17,192 nucleotides of DNA from Vulcanimicrobiota bacterium (GCA_013043945.1 JABEUW010000102.1:1-17192); one strand, 5' to 3'. Positions 1 to 7,357 are shown, counted from the stretch's first letter. Numbers and translations are program-made. The notes: generated from the sequence alone by a model not told the origin.

Positions 1-2
1 CC

Positions 3-95
3 GGCATTCATCGTATCGACGGTGTGGCAACCGGCGTTCTGCCCGACGGCGAACTGCCCTGGCTCGCAATCGGTATCGCGCCTCGGCGCGACTAG
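3..95 (+). CDS. 3' end of an unidentified gene (partial)
   Basis: The frame is open from the first bases of the window to a TAG at 93-95 and encodes about 30 residues ending GELPWLAIGIAPRRD. The composition (mixed hydrophobic and charged, codons rich in third-position G/C) looks like coding sequence. The stop sits 15 bases from the stop of the convergent minus-strand gene, a normal arrangement for two genes ending tail to tail. I do not recognise the family from this fragment. It could also be a chance open frame, because 30 codons without a stop is unremarkable in GC-rich DNA. Confidence 0.4.
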   Translation, partial: GIHRIDGVATGVLPDGELPWLAIGIAPRRD

Positions 96-114
96 GAACT
101 CGGCAGAATCCTAG
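92..114. terminator. Inverted repeat spanning two convergent stop codons
   Basis: CTAGGA at 92-97 is repeated as its exact reverse complement TCCTAG at 109-114, with an 11-base loop. The two arms contain the stop codons of the convergent genes on either side (TAG at 93-95, and the complement of TAG at 111-113). It could act as a weak bidirectional terminator. However, the stem is only six pairs and AT-rich, and there is no T-tract on either strand. Confidence 0.25.
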
Positions 115-296
115 AGCTTAATCCGCAGCGACTCCAACGAAGGCCAGAGGTGGTGGAACCCGGCGTTGAAAATCACCGACCCACCGATTGTAAAGACGGC
201 GATGACGCCGAAAACCACCAGCGCGATGACGGCTTTGGGGATGCCGCCCGACTCCGGAACGCTGGAAAAATCGATCGTCGCGGGTTTCTCGTGCAT
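111..296 (-). CDS. Small single-span membrane protein, last gene of the oxidase operon
   Basis: The protein has 61 residues. A short polar N-terminus (MHEKPATIDFSS) is followed by one strongly hydrophobic segment at about residues 20-43 and a short tail ending in LRIKL. I chose the ATG at 296. It lies four bases after the stop of the preceding gene and has an AGGA Shine-Dalgarno-like element just upstream. A start at 317 would overlap that gene and has no obvious ribosome site. Its place after ctaC, ctaD and ctaE suggests a small accessory subunit or assembly factor of the cytochrome c oxidase. I recognise no family, and the role is inferred from position only. Confidence 0.7.
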   Translation of the reverse strand: MHEKPATIDFSSVPESGGIPKAVIALVVFGVIAVFTIGGSVIFNAGFHHLWPSLESLRIKL

Positions 297-300
297 CGTC

Positions 301-519
301 CTACGCTGCCTTTCCAAAGTTACCGAGAACGTGCGCCCCGGCGAGCAGCGCGATGAGCGCTCCGAAGGCCAGCAGCGCGAGCATAATTTTGAAGAATTGG
401 TTATCGAGCCCCGGCGTCTTCCAGTCGTTCTTTAGCGCAACGACCGAGACGAAGAACACGACGATGCCCCCGGCGATCGCGCCGGCCCGTTCGATATTGC
501 CAATCATAGCAGCAGTCAC
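301..519 (-). CDS. Small two-span membrane protein, possible oxidase subunit IV-like
   Basis: The protein has 72 residues and two predicted membrane helices, about residues 12-29 and 46-66, joined by a charged loop (KNDWKTPGLDNQFFK). The start is GTG at 519. A clear AAGGAG lies eight bases upstream and overlaps the TAA stop of ctaE, so translation is probably coupled. An in-frame ATG four codons later is a weaker alternative. The slot directly after subunit III is where many bacteria keep the small subunit IV (CtaF/CoxD). The known versions are longer, about 100 residues with three helices, and I see no diagnostic motif. It may be a lineage-specific oxidase subunit. Confidence 0.75.
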   Translation of the reverse strand: MTAAMIGNIERAGAIAGGIVVFFVSVVALKNDWKTPGLDNQFFKIMLALLAFGALIALLAGAHVLGNFGKAA

Positions 520-531
520 GTTCGCAGCTCC

Positions 532-1158
532 TTAGATGAGGTAGAAGATCGAGAAAAGCACGACCCAGATGATATCGACGAAATGCCAATACAACGTACC
601 GGCAGTGAGGCCGAAGTACTTGTCCTTGGTGTAGACGCCGTGGATCGATTGCAATAGCAAAACGGTGAGATAGACGACGCCGACGGCGACGTGGAATCCG
701 TGCATGCCCGTCAGAGTAAAGAACGACGCGCCGAAGATTCCGCTACCCGCCCATGAAATTTTATCGACGAAATAGAGATGCGTATATTCGTACGCCTGTC
801 CGCCGAGGAAGGCGATGCCGAGCACGATCGTCGCAATAAGGAACCCGGCGTATTTATTGAAGTTGCCGTGCTTCCAATTCTCGAGCGCGTAATGCATCGT
901 CGCGCCGGAGCCGAAGAGGACCACGGAGTTCCAGGCCGCAAAGGCGACGTCGAGGCGGGCGATCCCCGGCGGCGGCCACGACTGGCCGCTATTGCGAAGG
1001 TAGAGATAGGCGAAGATGAACGCCGAGAAGAGCACCACATCGCTAAACAGGAAAAACAGGAAGCCCGTCAACCGAAGATCGCGCGTCTCCTCGTACAAAC
1101 GATCGACGCCGCCTTCGGCGTGTTCGGCGTGCTGCTGGGGAAGTGAGGCGACTGCCAC
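532..1158 (-). CDS. ctaE: Cytochrome c oxidase subunit III
   Basis: This is a 208-residue heme-copper oxidase subunit III, the integral membrane subunit that stabilises the catalytic core of aa3-type oxidases. Five membrane helices are visible at about residues 31-53, 71-90, 105-122, 143-168 and 188-207. This is the short bacterial form without the first two helices of the mitochondrial protein. Family landmarks are QAYEY at 121-125, TGMHGFHV at 150-157 and the C-terminal YWHFVDIIWVVLF, all typical of CtaE/CoxC. The start ATG at 1158 follows an AAAGG ribosome site and lies 27 bases after the ctaD stop. The downstream small gene's ribosome site overlaps this gene's stop. The assignment is secure. 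Confidence 0.96.
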   Translation of the reverse strand: MAVASLPQQHAEHAEGGVDRLYEETRDLRLTGFLFFLFSDVVLFSAFIFAYLYLRNSGQSWPPPGIARLDVAFAAWNSVVLFGSGATMHYALENWKHGNFNKYAGFLIATIVLGIAFLGGQAYEYTHLYFVDKISWAGSGIFGASFFTLTGMHGFHVAVGVVYLTVLLLQSIHGVYTKDKYFGLTAGTLYWHFVDIIWVVLFSIFYLI

Positions 1159-1185
1159 CGTTACTACCTTTCTTCGAAAACGCGA

Positions 1186-2865
1186 TCAGTGTGCGCCGGC
1201 CGGAACCGGAGCGGGGGCATCCGTGAGTTCGTCGTCGAGCCCGCGGTACGGAAGCGGCTCGCTGAAATCGTAGGGCAGGCCGTAGACGGTCGGCACGTGT
1301 TTGAAGTTGTAGTAATGCGGCGGTGACGGAATCTGCCACTCGAGCGTGCGCGCCTTCCACGGATTCGGCCCCGCCTTCTTCCCGCGTCGCAAGCTGACGA
1401 GAATGTTGACGAAGAAGAGCAAAATCGCGATCGTCATCACATAGGACGAAACGGATTCCACGCGGTTCCAGAACTGGAATTGCGGATCGTAGACGGCGAC
1501 GCGACGCGGCATCCCTTCGAAGCCGAGCCAATGCATCGGCAAGAACGTGCCGTTAAAGCCGGCGACGAAGAGCCAGAAATGCCACTTTCCGAGCGTCTCG
1601 TTCATCATGCGCCCCGAGATCTTCGGGAACCAATAATAGAAGCCGGCGAAGATCCCCATGAGGCTGCCGCCGACGAGCACGTAGTGGAAGTGCGCGACAA
1701 CAAAGTAGGTGCCGTGGAGATGCAGATCGGTCGGAACCGAGGCGAGGAATATCCCGGTGATACCACCGAGCGCAAAGAGTACCACGAAGCCGATTGCGAA
1801 GAGCATCGCGCTGGTGAAGTGAATCTTCCCACCCCAGAGCGTCGTGATCCACGAGAAAATCTTCACGCCGGTCGGCACCGCGATGACGAACGTCAATAAC
1901 ATGAACGGGAGCTGCATGAACGGTGCGAGCCCCGAGGTGAACATGTGATGCGCCCAGACCATGAAGCCGGCGAGCGCGATCGTCACCGACGAGAATGCGA
2001 TCATCTTATACCCGAAGATCGGTTTGCGCGCAAAGGTCGGGAGAATCTCCGAGATCATGCCGAACGCCGGCAGAATCATAATATAGACGGCGGGGTGCGA
2101 GTAGAACCAGAACATGTGCTGCCAAAGCAGCGGGCTGCCGCCTTTGGTCGGGTCGAAGAACGGGACGCCGAACTGACGCTCCATGAAGAGCGCTGCGAGC
2201 GCCCCGGCGAGCGCCGTCGTCGCGACCATCGAGAGCGGTGCGGTCGCCAACTGCGCCCACACGAAGAGCGGCATACGCGTGAGCGTCATGCCTGGAGCGC
2301 GCATCTTGAGGATCGTCACCATGAAGTTCATCCCGGTCAACGTCGAGCTAATACCGACCAGGAAGATCGCGGCGCACCACATTGAGGTTCCCGCCTCGCC
2401 TTGAAGCGACATCGGCGGATACTCGGTCCAGCCGGCGACTGGCGCACCCATCAGAAACGAACTAAAGAGCATCAAGCCGGCGAGCGGAAACATCCAGAAG
2501 CTAATCATATTGAGCCACGGGAAGGCGACGTCGCGAGCGCCGATTTGCAACGGCATCACGAAGTTGCCGAACGCGCCGGTCATCAGTGGAATGACGACGA
2601 GCCAGACCATCGCACTGCCGTGAATCGAATAGACTTCGTTATAGGTATTATTGCTGACGAAGCCGCCGTTCGCATTCATAAGCTGCGTGCGGATCACCTC
2701 GGCGAGAAGTCCGGCGAGCACGAGAAAGATAAAGCCGGTGATGAGGTACTGTATCCCGATGATCTTGTGATCGATCGAAAAAACGTACCGCCGGATAAAG
2801 CCTTGCGGCTCGGGGTGAACGTGGTCGGCGATACCGCCGCCGACGTGAGTTGCTGCTACTGCCAT
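1186..2865 (-). CDS. ctaD: Cytochrome c oxidase subunit I (A2-type)
   Basis: This 559-residue catalytic subunit reduces O2 to water at the heme a3/CuB centre and pumps protons across the cytoplasmic membrane. All metal ligands are present: His82 and His394 for heme a, His392 for heme a3, and His257, His306 and His307 for CuB. Tyr261 is placed for the His-Tyr crosslink. The K-channel Thr332 and Lys335 and the D-channel entry Asp112 are also there. Helix VI reads FWFYSHPAVY. The glutamate of the usual HPEVY motif is alanine and a Tyr-Ser pair precedes the histidine, which marks the A2 subfamily of heme-copper oxidases. Trp117 stands where many relatives have arginine (FPRLN). It is not fused to subunit III. 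The start ATG at 2865 follows GGAG at seven bases. Confidence 0.97.
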   Translation of the reverse strand: MAVAATHVGGGIADHVHPEPQGFIRRYVFSIDHKIIGIQYLITGFIFLVLAGLLAEVIRTQLMNANGGFVSNNTYNEVYSIHGSAMVWLVVIPLMTGAFGNFVMPLQIGARDVAFPWLNMISFWMFPLAGLMLFSSFLMGAPVAGWTEYPPMSLQGEAGTSMWCAAIFLVGISSTLTGMNFMVTILKMRAPGMTLTRMPLFVWAQLATAPLSMVATTALAGALAALFMERQFGVPFFDPTKGGSPLLWQHMFWFYSHPAVYIMILPAFGMISEILPTFARKPIFGYKMIAFSSVTIALAGFMVWAHHMFTSGLAPFMQLPFMLLTFVIAVPTGVKIFSWITTLWGGKIHFTSAMLFAIGFVVLFALGGITGIFLASVPTDLHLHGTYFVVAHFHYVLVGGSLMGIFAGFYYWFPKISGRMMNETLGKWHFWLFVAGFNGTFLPMHWLGFEGMPRRVAVYDPQFQFWNRVESVSSYVMTIAILLFFVNILVSLRRGKKAGPNPWKARTLEWQIPSPPHYYNFKHVPTVYGLPYDFSEPLPYRGLDDELTDAPAPVPAGAH

Positions 2866-2878
2866 GATCTTTCTCCCG

Positions 2879-3982
2879 CTACTTCAACGAATTGAGGTAG
2901 GCTACGAGGTTTGCGATGTCTTTATCGGTGAGTGCGTTCTGCACTTGGGTGGGCATCTGGCCGTAGGAGCCCTGCAGCCCATGCTGGAGAATGTCGGCGA
3001 CATTGGTTGGGGTCGCCGGCTTGCCGCTAAGCAAGTTGGGGTGCGCCGGGTCGTGGAGCACGCCCTTGAGCCCCGGGCCGACGATGCGCTGCGTGAACGG
3101 GCCGATCGCATGACAGGCCGAGCACTTCTGCGAGAAGAGTACCTGGCCGGCGGCGGCGGAACCGTCGCTGAGATCGACCGGCGCCGAGGAGACCTGCGGT
3201 AGCGCATTACTCGCCGTCGCGTTTCTCACTTGCCATCCGTGATACCACGCATCGAACTGCGCTTTCGGTTCGATGACGAGATACTGTTTATTCATCACGG
3301 CGTGTTCGACGCCGCAGAATTCGGTGCAGATGATGCGGTAACGGCCGACGCGATCGGTCGTGAAGCGCATCACGTTGATGAGACCCGGAACCATGTCCTG
3401 CTTCAAGCGCATCGCCGGCACCCAGAACGAATGGATGACGTCCTCGGAGCTGACGTTGAGCGTTACCGCTTGCCCGACGGGCAGATGCATGTTGCCGGTG
3501 ACTTCGCCGTTGATGCCGGGATAGCGGAAAGTGTAGAACCATTGGTGCCCGATCGATTCAACGACCAGCCCGGCGGGCGTTGAAGCCGAGGCGATTTGAA
3601 TCGGGAACCAAACGCGAACGCTGGCCCATGAAATGAGAAGTACCGCAATCGTCGGAAGAATCGTCCACCAAAGTTCGAGCTTATGGTTGTCGTGAATCTG
3701 CACGCCGAGCGCATCGGGCGGATCTTCTTTACGCGCGCGAAAGACGACCGAGAAAAAGATCGCATAGCCGAGGATATAGATGAACAACGCGATACCGACC
3801 GCGAGAAACGCGCGGAAGAGTTCGTCGATCTGCGTTGCGACGGTCACCGCCGTCGGCATCCAGCGCGAGAGCGGCGTCACCGCCCAATAATAAATATTTG
3901 CAATTGCAAGCACCGTCAGGATACCCGTAAACGGCCAAAAACCCGGACCGAGGCCCTTCACGCTGGACTCTTTCTCAACCAC
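2879..3982 (-). CDS. ctaC: Cytochrome c oxidase subunit II fused to cytochrome c (caa3-type)
   Basis: The protein has about 367 residues. It receives electrons from a quinol or cytochrome chain and passes them through its own heme c and CuA to subunit I. Three hydrophobic segments, at about 17-35, 57-81 and 106-125, precede the cupredoxin domain. The CuA ligands are visible: His184, Cys219, Glu221, Cys223, His227 and Met230. An aromatic HQWFY patch lies near 146-150. The C-terminal class I cytochrome c domain has CSACH at 287-291 and a likely heme Met343 (YGQMP). I chose GTG at 3982 because AAAGGA lies six bases upstream. A GTG at 3997 would add five residues but lacks a ribosome site. It is the first gene of the oxidase operon, 13 bases before ctaD. 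Confidence 0.96.
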   Translation of the reverse strand: MVEKESSVKGLGPGFWPFTGILTVLAIANIYYWAVTPLSRWMPTAVTVATQIDELFRAFLAVGIALFIYILGYAIFFSVVFRARKEDPPDALGVQIHDNHKLELWWTILPTIAVLLISWASVRVWFPIQIASASTPAGLVVESIGHQWFYTFRYPGINGEVTGNMHLPVGQAVTLNVSSEDVIHSFWVPAMRLKQDMVPGLINVMRFTTDRVGRYRIICTEFCGVEHAVMNKQYLVIEPKAQFDAWYHGWQVRNATASNALPQVSSAPVDLSDGSAAAGQVLFSQKCSACHAIGPFTQRIVGPGLKGVLHDPAHPNLLSGKPATPTNVADILQHGLQGSYGQMPTQVQNALTDKDIANLVAYLNSLK

Positions 3983-4008
3983 CGGCAATCCTTTCACGAC
4001 GCGTCATT

Positions 4009-4026
4009 CGGAGAAGCTCTTCTCCG
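4009..4026. promoter_or_regulatory. Inverted repeat in the leader of ctaC
   Basis: CGGAGAAG at 4009-4016 and CTTCTCCG at 4019-4026 are perfect reverse complements separated by two bases, giving an 18-base dyad 27 bases upstream of the chosen ctaC start. The compact symmetry resembles a dimeric repressor or activator operator. It could equally form a hairpin in the ctaC leader RNA. No T-run follows it on the minus strand, so it is a poor terminator. No cognate regulator is encoded in the window. Confidence 0.4.
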
Positions 4027-4051
4027 CAAATTCCCAATTCGTTCCCAACTA

Positions 4052-4074
4052 TAGAAAGAGCGAGCGCTCCTCGC
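4052..4074 (-). terminator. Possible terminator after nanE
   Basis: Read on the minus strand, GCGAG-GAGCG-CTCGC forms a five-pair GC-rich stem with a five-base loop, followed directly by TCTTTCTA. It lies about 33 bases downstream of the nanE stop and upstream of ctaC, the expected place for a terminator between the two same-strand operons. The stem is short and the T-run is broken by C, so activity would be modest. A TATAGT directly after it (4053-4048) might be the -10 element of the oxidase promoter, but I see no matching -35. Confidence 0.35.
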
Positions 4075-4106
4075 ATCGACTTTAGAGGTCGAATCTCTCC
4101 GGGCGC

Positions 4107-4778
4107 TTACTTCTTCAGGGCCGCGGCGAACTCCCCGACGCGGGCCGAGAGCCCGGTGAGGGCGGTCCCCACGACGATCGCATCGGCGCCTGCCCGCAAC
4201 GCCGCTCCTCCTGTTTCGGGGCTGCCGATTCCACCTTCGCAGATCGTAAAGCCTCCGAGCGCAGCGATCCGCGCAACGAGCGCGAGCGCCGGAAGGGGGC
4301 TCCCGCTGCTCTGCGGCGTGTACCCGCAGAGCGTCGTCGCGAGCATGTCGGCGCCATGCGCCTGCGCGACGCGCGCCTCCTCGAAGGTCGCGCAGTCGGC
4401 CATCGCTCGGCGCGACGCCGCGTGAATCGTCGCAACGATGCGTTCGAGGGTCGTCCTCTCGGGGCGCTCGCGAAGCGTCGCGTCGAACGCGACGATCTCG
4501 GCGCCGGCATCGAGGATCTCCTCCACCTCGCGGAGCGTCGGCGTGATATAGGGCTCGAAGCCGCGATACTCACGCTTCACCAATCCAATGACGGGAAGGG
4601 TGCACCTTGCTTTCACCGCGCGAATATGCGCCGCGCTCTGAATGCGCAGCCCCGCCGCCCCACCTTCTTCCGCCGCGAACGCCAGCGCGGCGATAACGGC
4701 GGGATCGTCGAGAGCGCTCCCGGGCTTCGCCTGCACCGAGACGATGAGGCCGCCGCGCAGCGATTCGAGCGAGATCAT
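4107..4778 (-). CDS. nanE: N-acylglucosamine-6-phosphate 2-epimerase (NanE family)
   Basis: This 223-residue TIM-barrel epimerase interconverts N-acetylmannosamine-6-phosphate and N-acetylglucosamine-6-phosphate in the cytoplasm. Family motifs appear in order: GGLIVSVQA at 9-17, IGLVKREY at 64-71 with the likely catalytic Lys68, DATLRERP at 99-106, CEGGIGSPE at 180-188 with an acidic residue expected in catalysis, and ADAIVVGTALTG near the C-terminus as the phosphate-binding end of the barrel. The ATG at 4778 overlaps the TGA of the upstream kinase gene as ATGA, so the two are translationally coupled. It is the last gene of a four-gene operon. No sialic acid lyase (NanA) or ManNAc kinase (NanK) of the classic type is nearby, so the substrate may come from the neighbouring kinase. 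Confidence 0.93.
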   Translation of the reverse strand: MISLESLRGGLIVSVQAKPGSALDDPAVIAALAFAAEEGGAAGLRIQSAAHIRAVKARCTLPVIGLVKREYRGFEPYITPTLREVEEILDAGAEIVAFDATLRERPERTTLERIVATIHAASRRAMADCATFEEARVAQAHGADMLATTLCGYTPQSSGSPLPALALVARIAALGGFTICEGGIGSPETGGAALRAGADAIVVGTALTGLSARVGEFAAALKK

Positions 4779-5698
4779 CGCTCCGCGATCTCCCGCAGCG
4801 TTATGCCCGCCTGCGTGAAGGCGAGCAGCAGCGCGCCGAGCGCCGCATCGTAGATCGGTCGCCGATAGCGCGCGCCGGGCAACGCTCCACGCAGTGCGCT
4901 GCGGAGCGCGCGCTCGAAGGTTGCGTTCGCTGCGAGCCCGCCGAGGAGGGCGACCTCGGGGCTCCGCATGCGGGCGAGCCGCGCCGCCGCCCGAATCTGT
5001 GCGGCGAGCGCGAGAGCGTGAGCGTGCACGATCGCGCGAGCGGTGCGTTCGCCGCGCTGCGCTTCGGCGAGCAGAGCCGGAGCAAACCCGGCGAGCTTCG
5101 CGCGCGCGATCGTGCCGCTGTAAAAACCGCGAACGCACTCTGCCGCCGTGCAGCCGAAGTGCCGCTCGAGGGCGGCGAGCAAACCGCTCGCGCGACGTTC
5201 GTCCCGGGCGAGAACGGCGGCGCGCAGCGAGTCGCGCGCCAGCCCGAACGCCGAGCCTTCGTCGCCGAAGAGATAGCCGTGCCCGCCGATCCTCACCTCG
5301 CTCCCGCCGCGAGCGAGCGCCCGCACGACCGAGCCCGTACCGGCGATCGCGACGATTCCGGGTGCTCCGGCATGCGCTCCGGCGAGCGCGATCTCCGCGT
5401 CGTGCGTGTAGCGCAGATGGCGAGCGTGAATGCGCGGCCGGCGCCCCTGAAGCTCGCGATCGAAGCCGCTGATGCCGACGACGAGGCTCGTGAAGCGCGC
5501 CGATGCCGGAAGCCCGGCACGCTTCACCGCTGCGGCGAGCGTCGATTCAACGGCGTCGCGCAAGCGCGTCGAGGCCGCTCCGAGCCCTAATTCATCCCCT
5601 GCTGGGCCGCTTGCACGAGCGAGCAGTACGCCCTCTTCGTCGGCGAGGGCAACCTTCGTCGCACTCTGCCCAACATCGATCCCAGCGAAGAGGTGCAT
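4775..5698 (-). CDS. BadF/BadG-family amino-sugar kinase (GlcNAc or MurNAc kinase-like)
   Basis: This is a 307-residue ASKHA-fold kinase expected to phosphorylate an N-acetylated hexosamine with ATP in the cytoplasm. Visible motifs are the phosphate-1 loop GIDVGQSATKVAL at 6-18, the probable catalytic Asp100 in YTHDAEIALAG, phosphate-2 IAGTGSVV at 118-125, GHGYLFGDEGSAFG at 139-152 and the adenosine motif LLGGLAANA at 251-259. These match the BadF/BadG/BcrA/BcrD ATPase family, which includes human NAGK and clostridial MurK. The start ATG at 5698 has GAGGA a few bases upstream. Its first codon lies seven bases after the stop of the metallopeptidase-like gene, and its stop overlaps nanE. Coupling to NanE suggests GlcNAc, ManNAc or MurNAc as substrate. 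Sequence alone does not decide which. Confidence 0.87.
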   Translation of the reverse strand: MHLFAGIDVGQSATKVALADEEGVLLARASGPAGDELGLGAASTRLRDAVESTLAAAVKRAGLPASARFTSLVVGISGFDRELQGRRPRIHARHLRYTHDAEIALAGAHAGAPGIVAIAGTGSVVRALARGGSEVRIGGHGYLFGDEGSAFGLARDSLRAAVLARDERRASGLLAALERHFGCTAAECVRGFYSGTIARAKLAGFAPALLAEAQRGERTARAIVHAHALALAAQIRAAARLARMRSPEVALLGGLAANATFERALRSALRGALPGARYRRPIYDAALGALLLAFTQAGITLREIAER

Positions 5699-5705
5699 TC
5701 GTTCC

Positions 5706-6008
5706 TCAGTCGAGGGCGAGCAACGACCGCGCGTATTCGTTCGCGGCGAATTCGCGGGTAGCCCGGTTTTCGAGCCGCGCGACATCGCCGAGACGCTCGC
5801 GATGATGGTAGAGTTCGTGTCCGACGGCGAGCGAGATAAATTCGCCGAGTTCGCCGGAAGCGAGATGCTCGGCGATCCGCAGATTGACCCGGATCGTCGG
5901 GCCTTGCGGATCGTACTCGGAGCGCAGTTCGTCGACGCCCCATTCGCCGAGATCGGCAAACTCTACGGCGACCCCAAGCGCGCGTGCGCGGCGTAATGCT
6001 TCACTCAT
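5706..6008 (-). CDS. Minimal HExxH metallopeptidase-like protein (ImmA/IrrE-like)
   Basis: The protein has 100 residues. The core VGHELYHHRE at 62-71 has the HExxH zinc-binding signature (His64, Glu65, His68). It is followed by an acidic, alanine-rich helix (LENRATREFAANEYARSLL) where ImmA/IrrE-type peptidases place their third zinc ligand, here Glu80 or Glu86. The N-terminal half, with a predicted strand ending in TIRVN, also matches the layout before the HExxH helix in that family. There is no helix-turn-helix and no signal peptide. The ATG at 6008 overlaps the stop of the oxidoreductase gene as ATGA. A stand-alone gluzincin of this size in a sugar operon is unusual. Substrate and function are unknown. 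Confidence 0.75.
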   Translation of the reverse strand: MSEALRRARALGVAVEFADLGEWGVDELRSEYDPQGPTIRVNLRIAEHLASGELGEFISLAVGHELYHHRERLGDVARLENRATREFAANEYARSLLALD

Positions 6009-7357
6009 TCTTTACGATCCCCCAAGTCGACCCCATCGGTTTGCAAGGCAGCGCGCAGCACGGAGATATCGATATCTCCGACCGGGCGCGCGCTCTTCTT
6101 CGCTAGTGCCGCCGCAGTTCCGGCTGCTTGACCTAAACTCATCACCGTCGGCGTTAAACGTGCAGATGCTAATGCTTCGTGCGTCGTTGAAATGCAACGC
6201 CCTGCTACTAAAAGCGCTTCAACACGTTCCGGAATCAGGCAACGGAAAGGGATTTCATAGGCCCTCCCTTCGGCGACGCGATGCGTGATCGTTCCCGCGC
6301 CGGATGGATCGTGGATATCGATTGGATAGGCACTGCGGGCGACCGCATCGGGGAAATGCTTTGCCGATACGACATCGTCGCGCGTGAGGGTGTAGCGCCC
6401 GACGATACGCCGTGATTCACGAATGCCGACTTGCGCGCCGCTGGCGAGAATGCGCGCGCGTTCGAATCCCGGAACGTACTTGTTGAAGAAACGAATGAGT
6501 TCCAACGCCTGTCGGCGCGCCTCGATCTCCGCTCGCGTGAGATCGAATGCATCGAGCGGATCGACGTCGAGCACCCGCGACATATTCACGGTCATTTCGT
6601 CGGGGTAGGGGGATGCAAAGAGCGAGACGATATCGCGTGGGATCGTCACGTCGCCGCGTTCGCGCGCGAGATTCCAGAGATCCCAGAGCCCGGCGACCGC
6701 GGAGAGATTTTCGGGGCGCAGTTCTTCAACCGGCAACGAACTGCGCACCTGATCGGGATGCGCGCGCAGATACGCCGCGAGTGCGGCAACGTCGACCGGC
6801 CCGATGCGCAGCATCAGGCTCGCGGGCTGCACGCGCCCCCGTGCGTCGCCGCGCTCGGTCGCCGCGCCGGCGGAGTGCGCGACGAGCGCATCGGCGGTCG
6901 CATCGATCGTTGTCGTTCCGAAAAATTCGAGCTCGCCGCCGATCGTCGCGACGCGAACGCCGACGACGCGCGACCCCTCGCAGATCGCCGCGAGAAACCA
7001 CGCATGTAAGAGGAGGGTCACGCCGGCCTCGGCCATCATCTCGAAGAGCAGCACTTTATGGAGCTCCGGGTCGAACGGCGTGATCGTCGCGACGTAATCC
7101 GAGCTGTCGTGGAGATGCCCCGGCGAGCCGCCCATCGCCCGCAAACGCTCGACGATCTCCTGAGCGATCCCACCGACGATACGGGTCGCGCCGGAGTGAA
7201 AGGTCATCCAGGGGCCGACCATCGCCGCGGTCGCGGTGCCGCCGAGAAAGCCGTATCGCTCGATCAACAGGGTCCGCGCGCCGTGACGGGCGGAGGCGAT
7301 TGCGGCGGCGCAGCCGGCGTTCCCACCGCCGACGACGATCGTGTCGTAGCGCTCCAT
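6005..7357 (-). CDS. FAD-dependent oxidoreductase (FAD_oxidored family)
   Basis: This is a 450-residue flavoprotein of the type Pfam calls FAD_oxidored (PF12831). The N-terminal Rossmann dinucleotide site DTIVVGGGNAG is at residues 5-15, followed by an acidic residue in LLIERYGFLGG. The C-terminal signature LLVAGRCISTTHEALASARLTP...SLGQAAGTAAALA is the usual FAD-contacting end of the family. Members occur in sugar and polysaccharide catabolic operons, mostly with unassigned substrates. It is the first gene of the operon with the metallopeptidase-like protein, the kinase and NanE, so oxidation of a sugar or sugar derivative is plausible. I chose ATG at 7357, five codons before the nucleotide-binding strand. 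A GTG at 7375 would add six residues, and neither start has a strong ribosome site. Confidence 0.85.
   Translation of the reverse strand: MERYDTIVVGGGNAGCAAAIASARHGARTLLIERYGFLGGTATAAMVGPWMTFHSGATRIVGGIAQEIVERLRAMGGSPGHLHDSSDYVATITPFDPELHKVLLFEMMAEAGVTLLLHAWFLAAICEGSRVVGVRVATIGGELEFFGTTTIDATADALVAHSAGAATERGDARGRVQPASLMLRIGPVDVAALAAYLRAHPDQVRSSLPVEELRPENLSAVAGLWDLWNLARERGDVTIPRDIVSLFASPYPDEMTVNMSRVLDVDPLDAFDLTRAEIEARRQALELIRFFNKYVPGFERARILASGAQVGIRESRRIVGRYTLTRDDVVSAKHFPDAVARSAYPIDIHDPSGAGTITHRVAEGRAYEIPFRCLIPERVEALLVAGRCISTTHEALASARLTPTVMSLGQAAGTAAALAKKSARPVGDIDISVLRAALQTDGVDLGDRKE

Noticed and set aside
4779..5138. An N-terminal extension of NanE up to 5138
   Set aside because: The added residues are arginine-rich shadow of the kinase gene. 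NanE proteins begin close to MISLESL, and the ATGA overlap supports 4778.
4894..5590. Arginine-rich plus-strand frames opposite the kinase gene
   Set aside because: No motif, biased composition and complete overlap with a conserved kinase on the other strand.
5699..5959. An N-terminal extension of the kinase up to 5959
   Set aside because: It overlaps the HExxH gene in another frame. The ATP-binding loop belongs six residues after the ATG at 5698, which has its own ribosome site.
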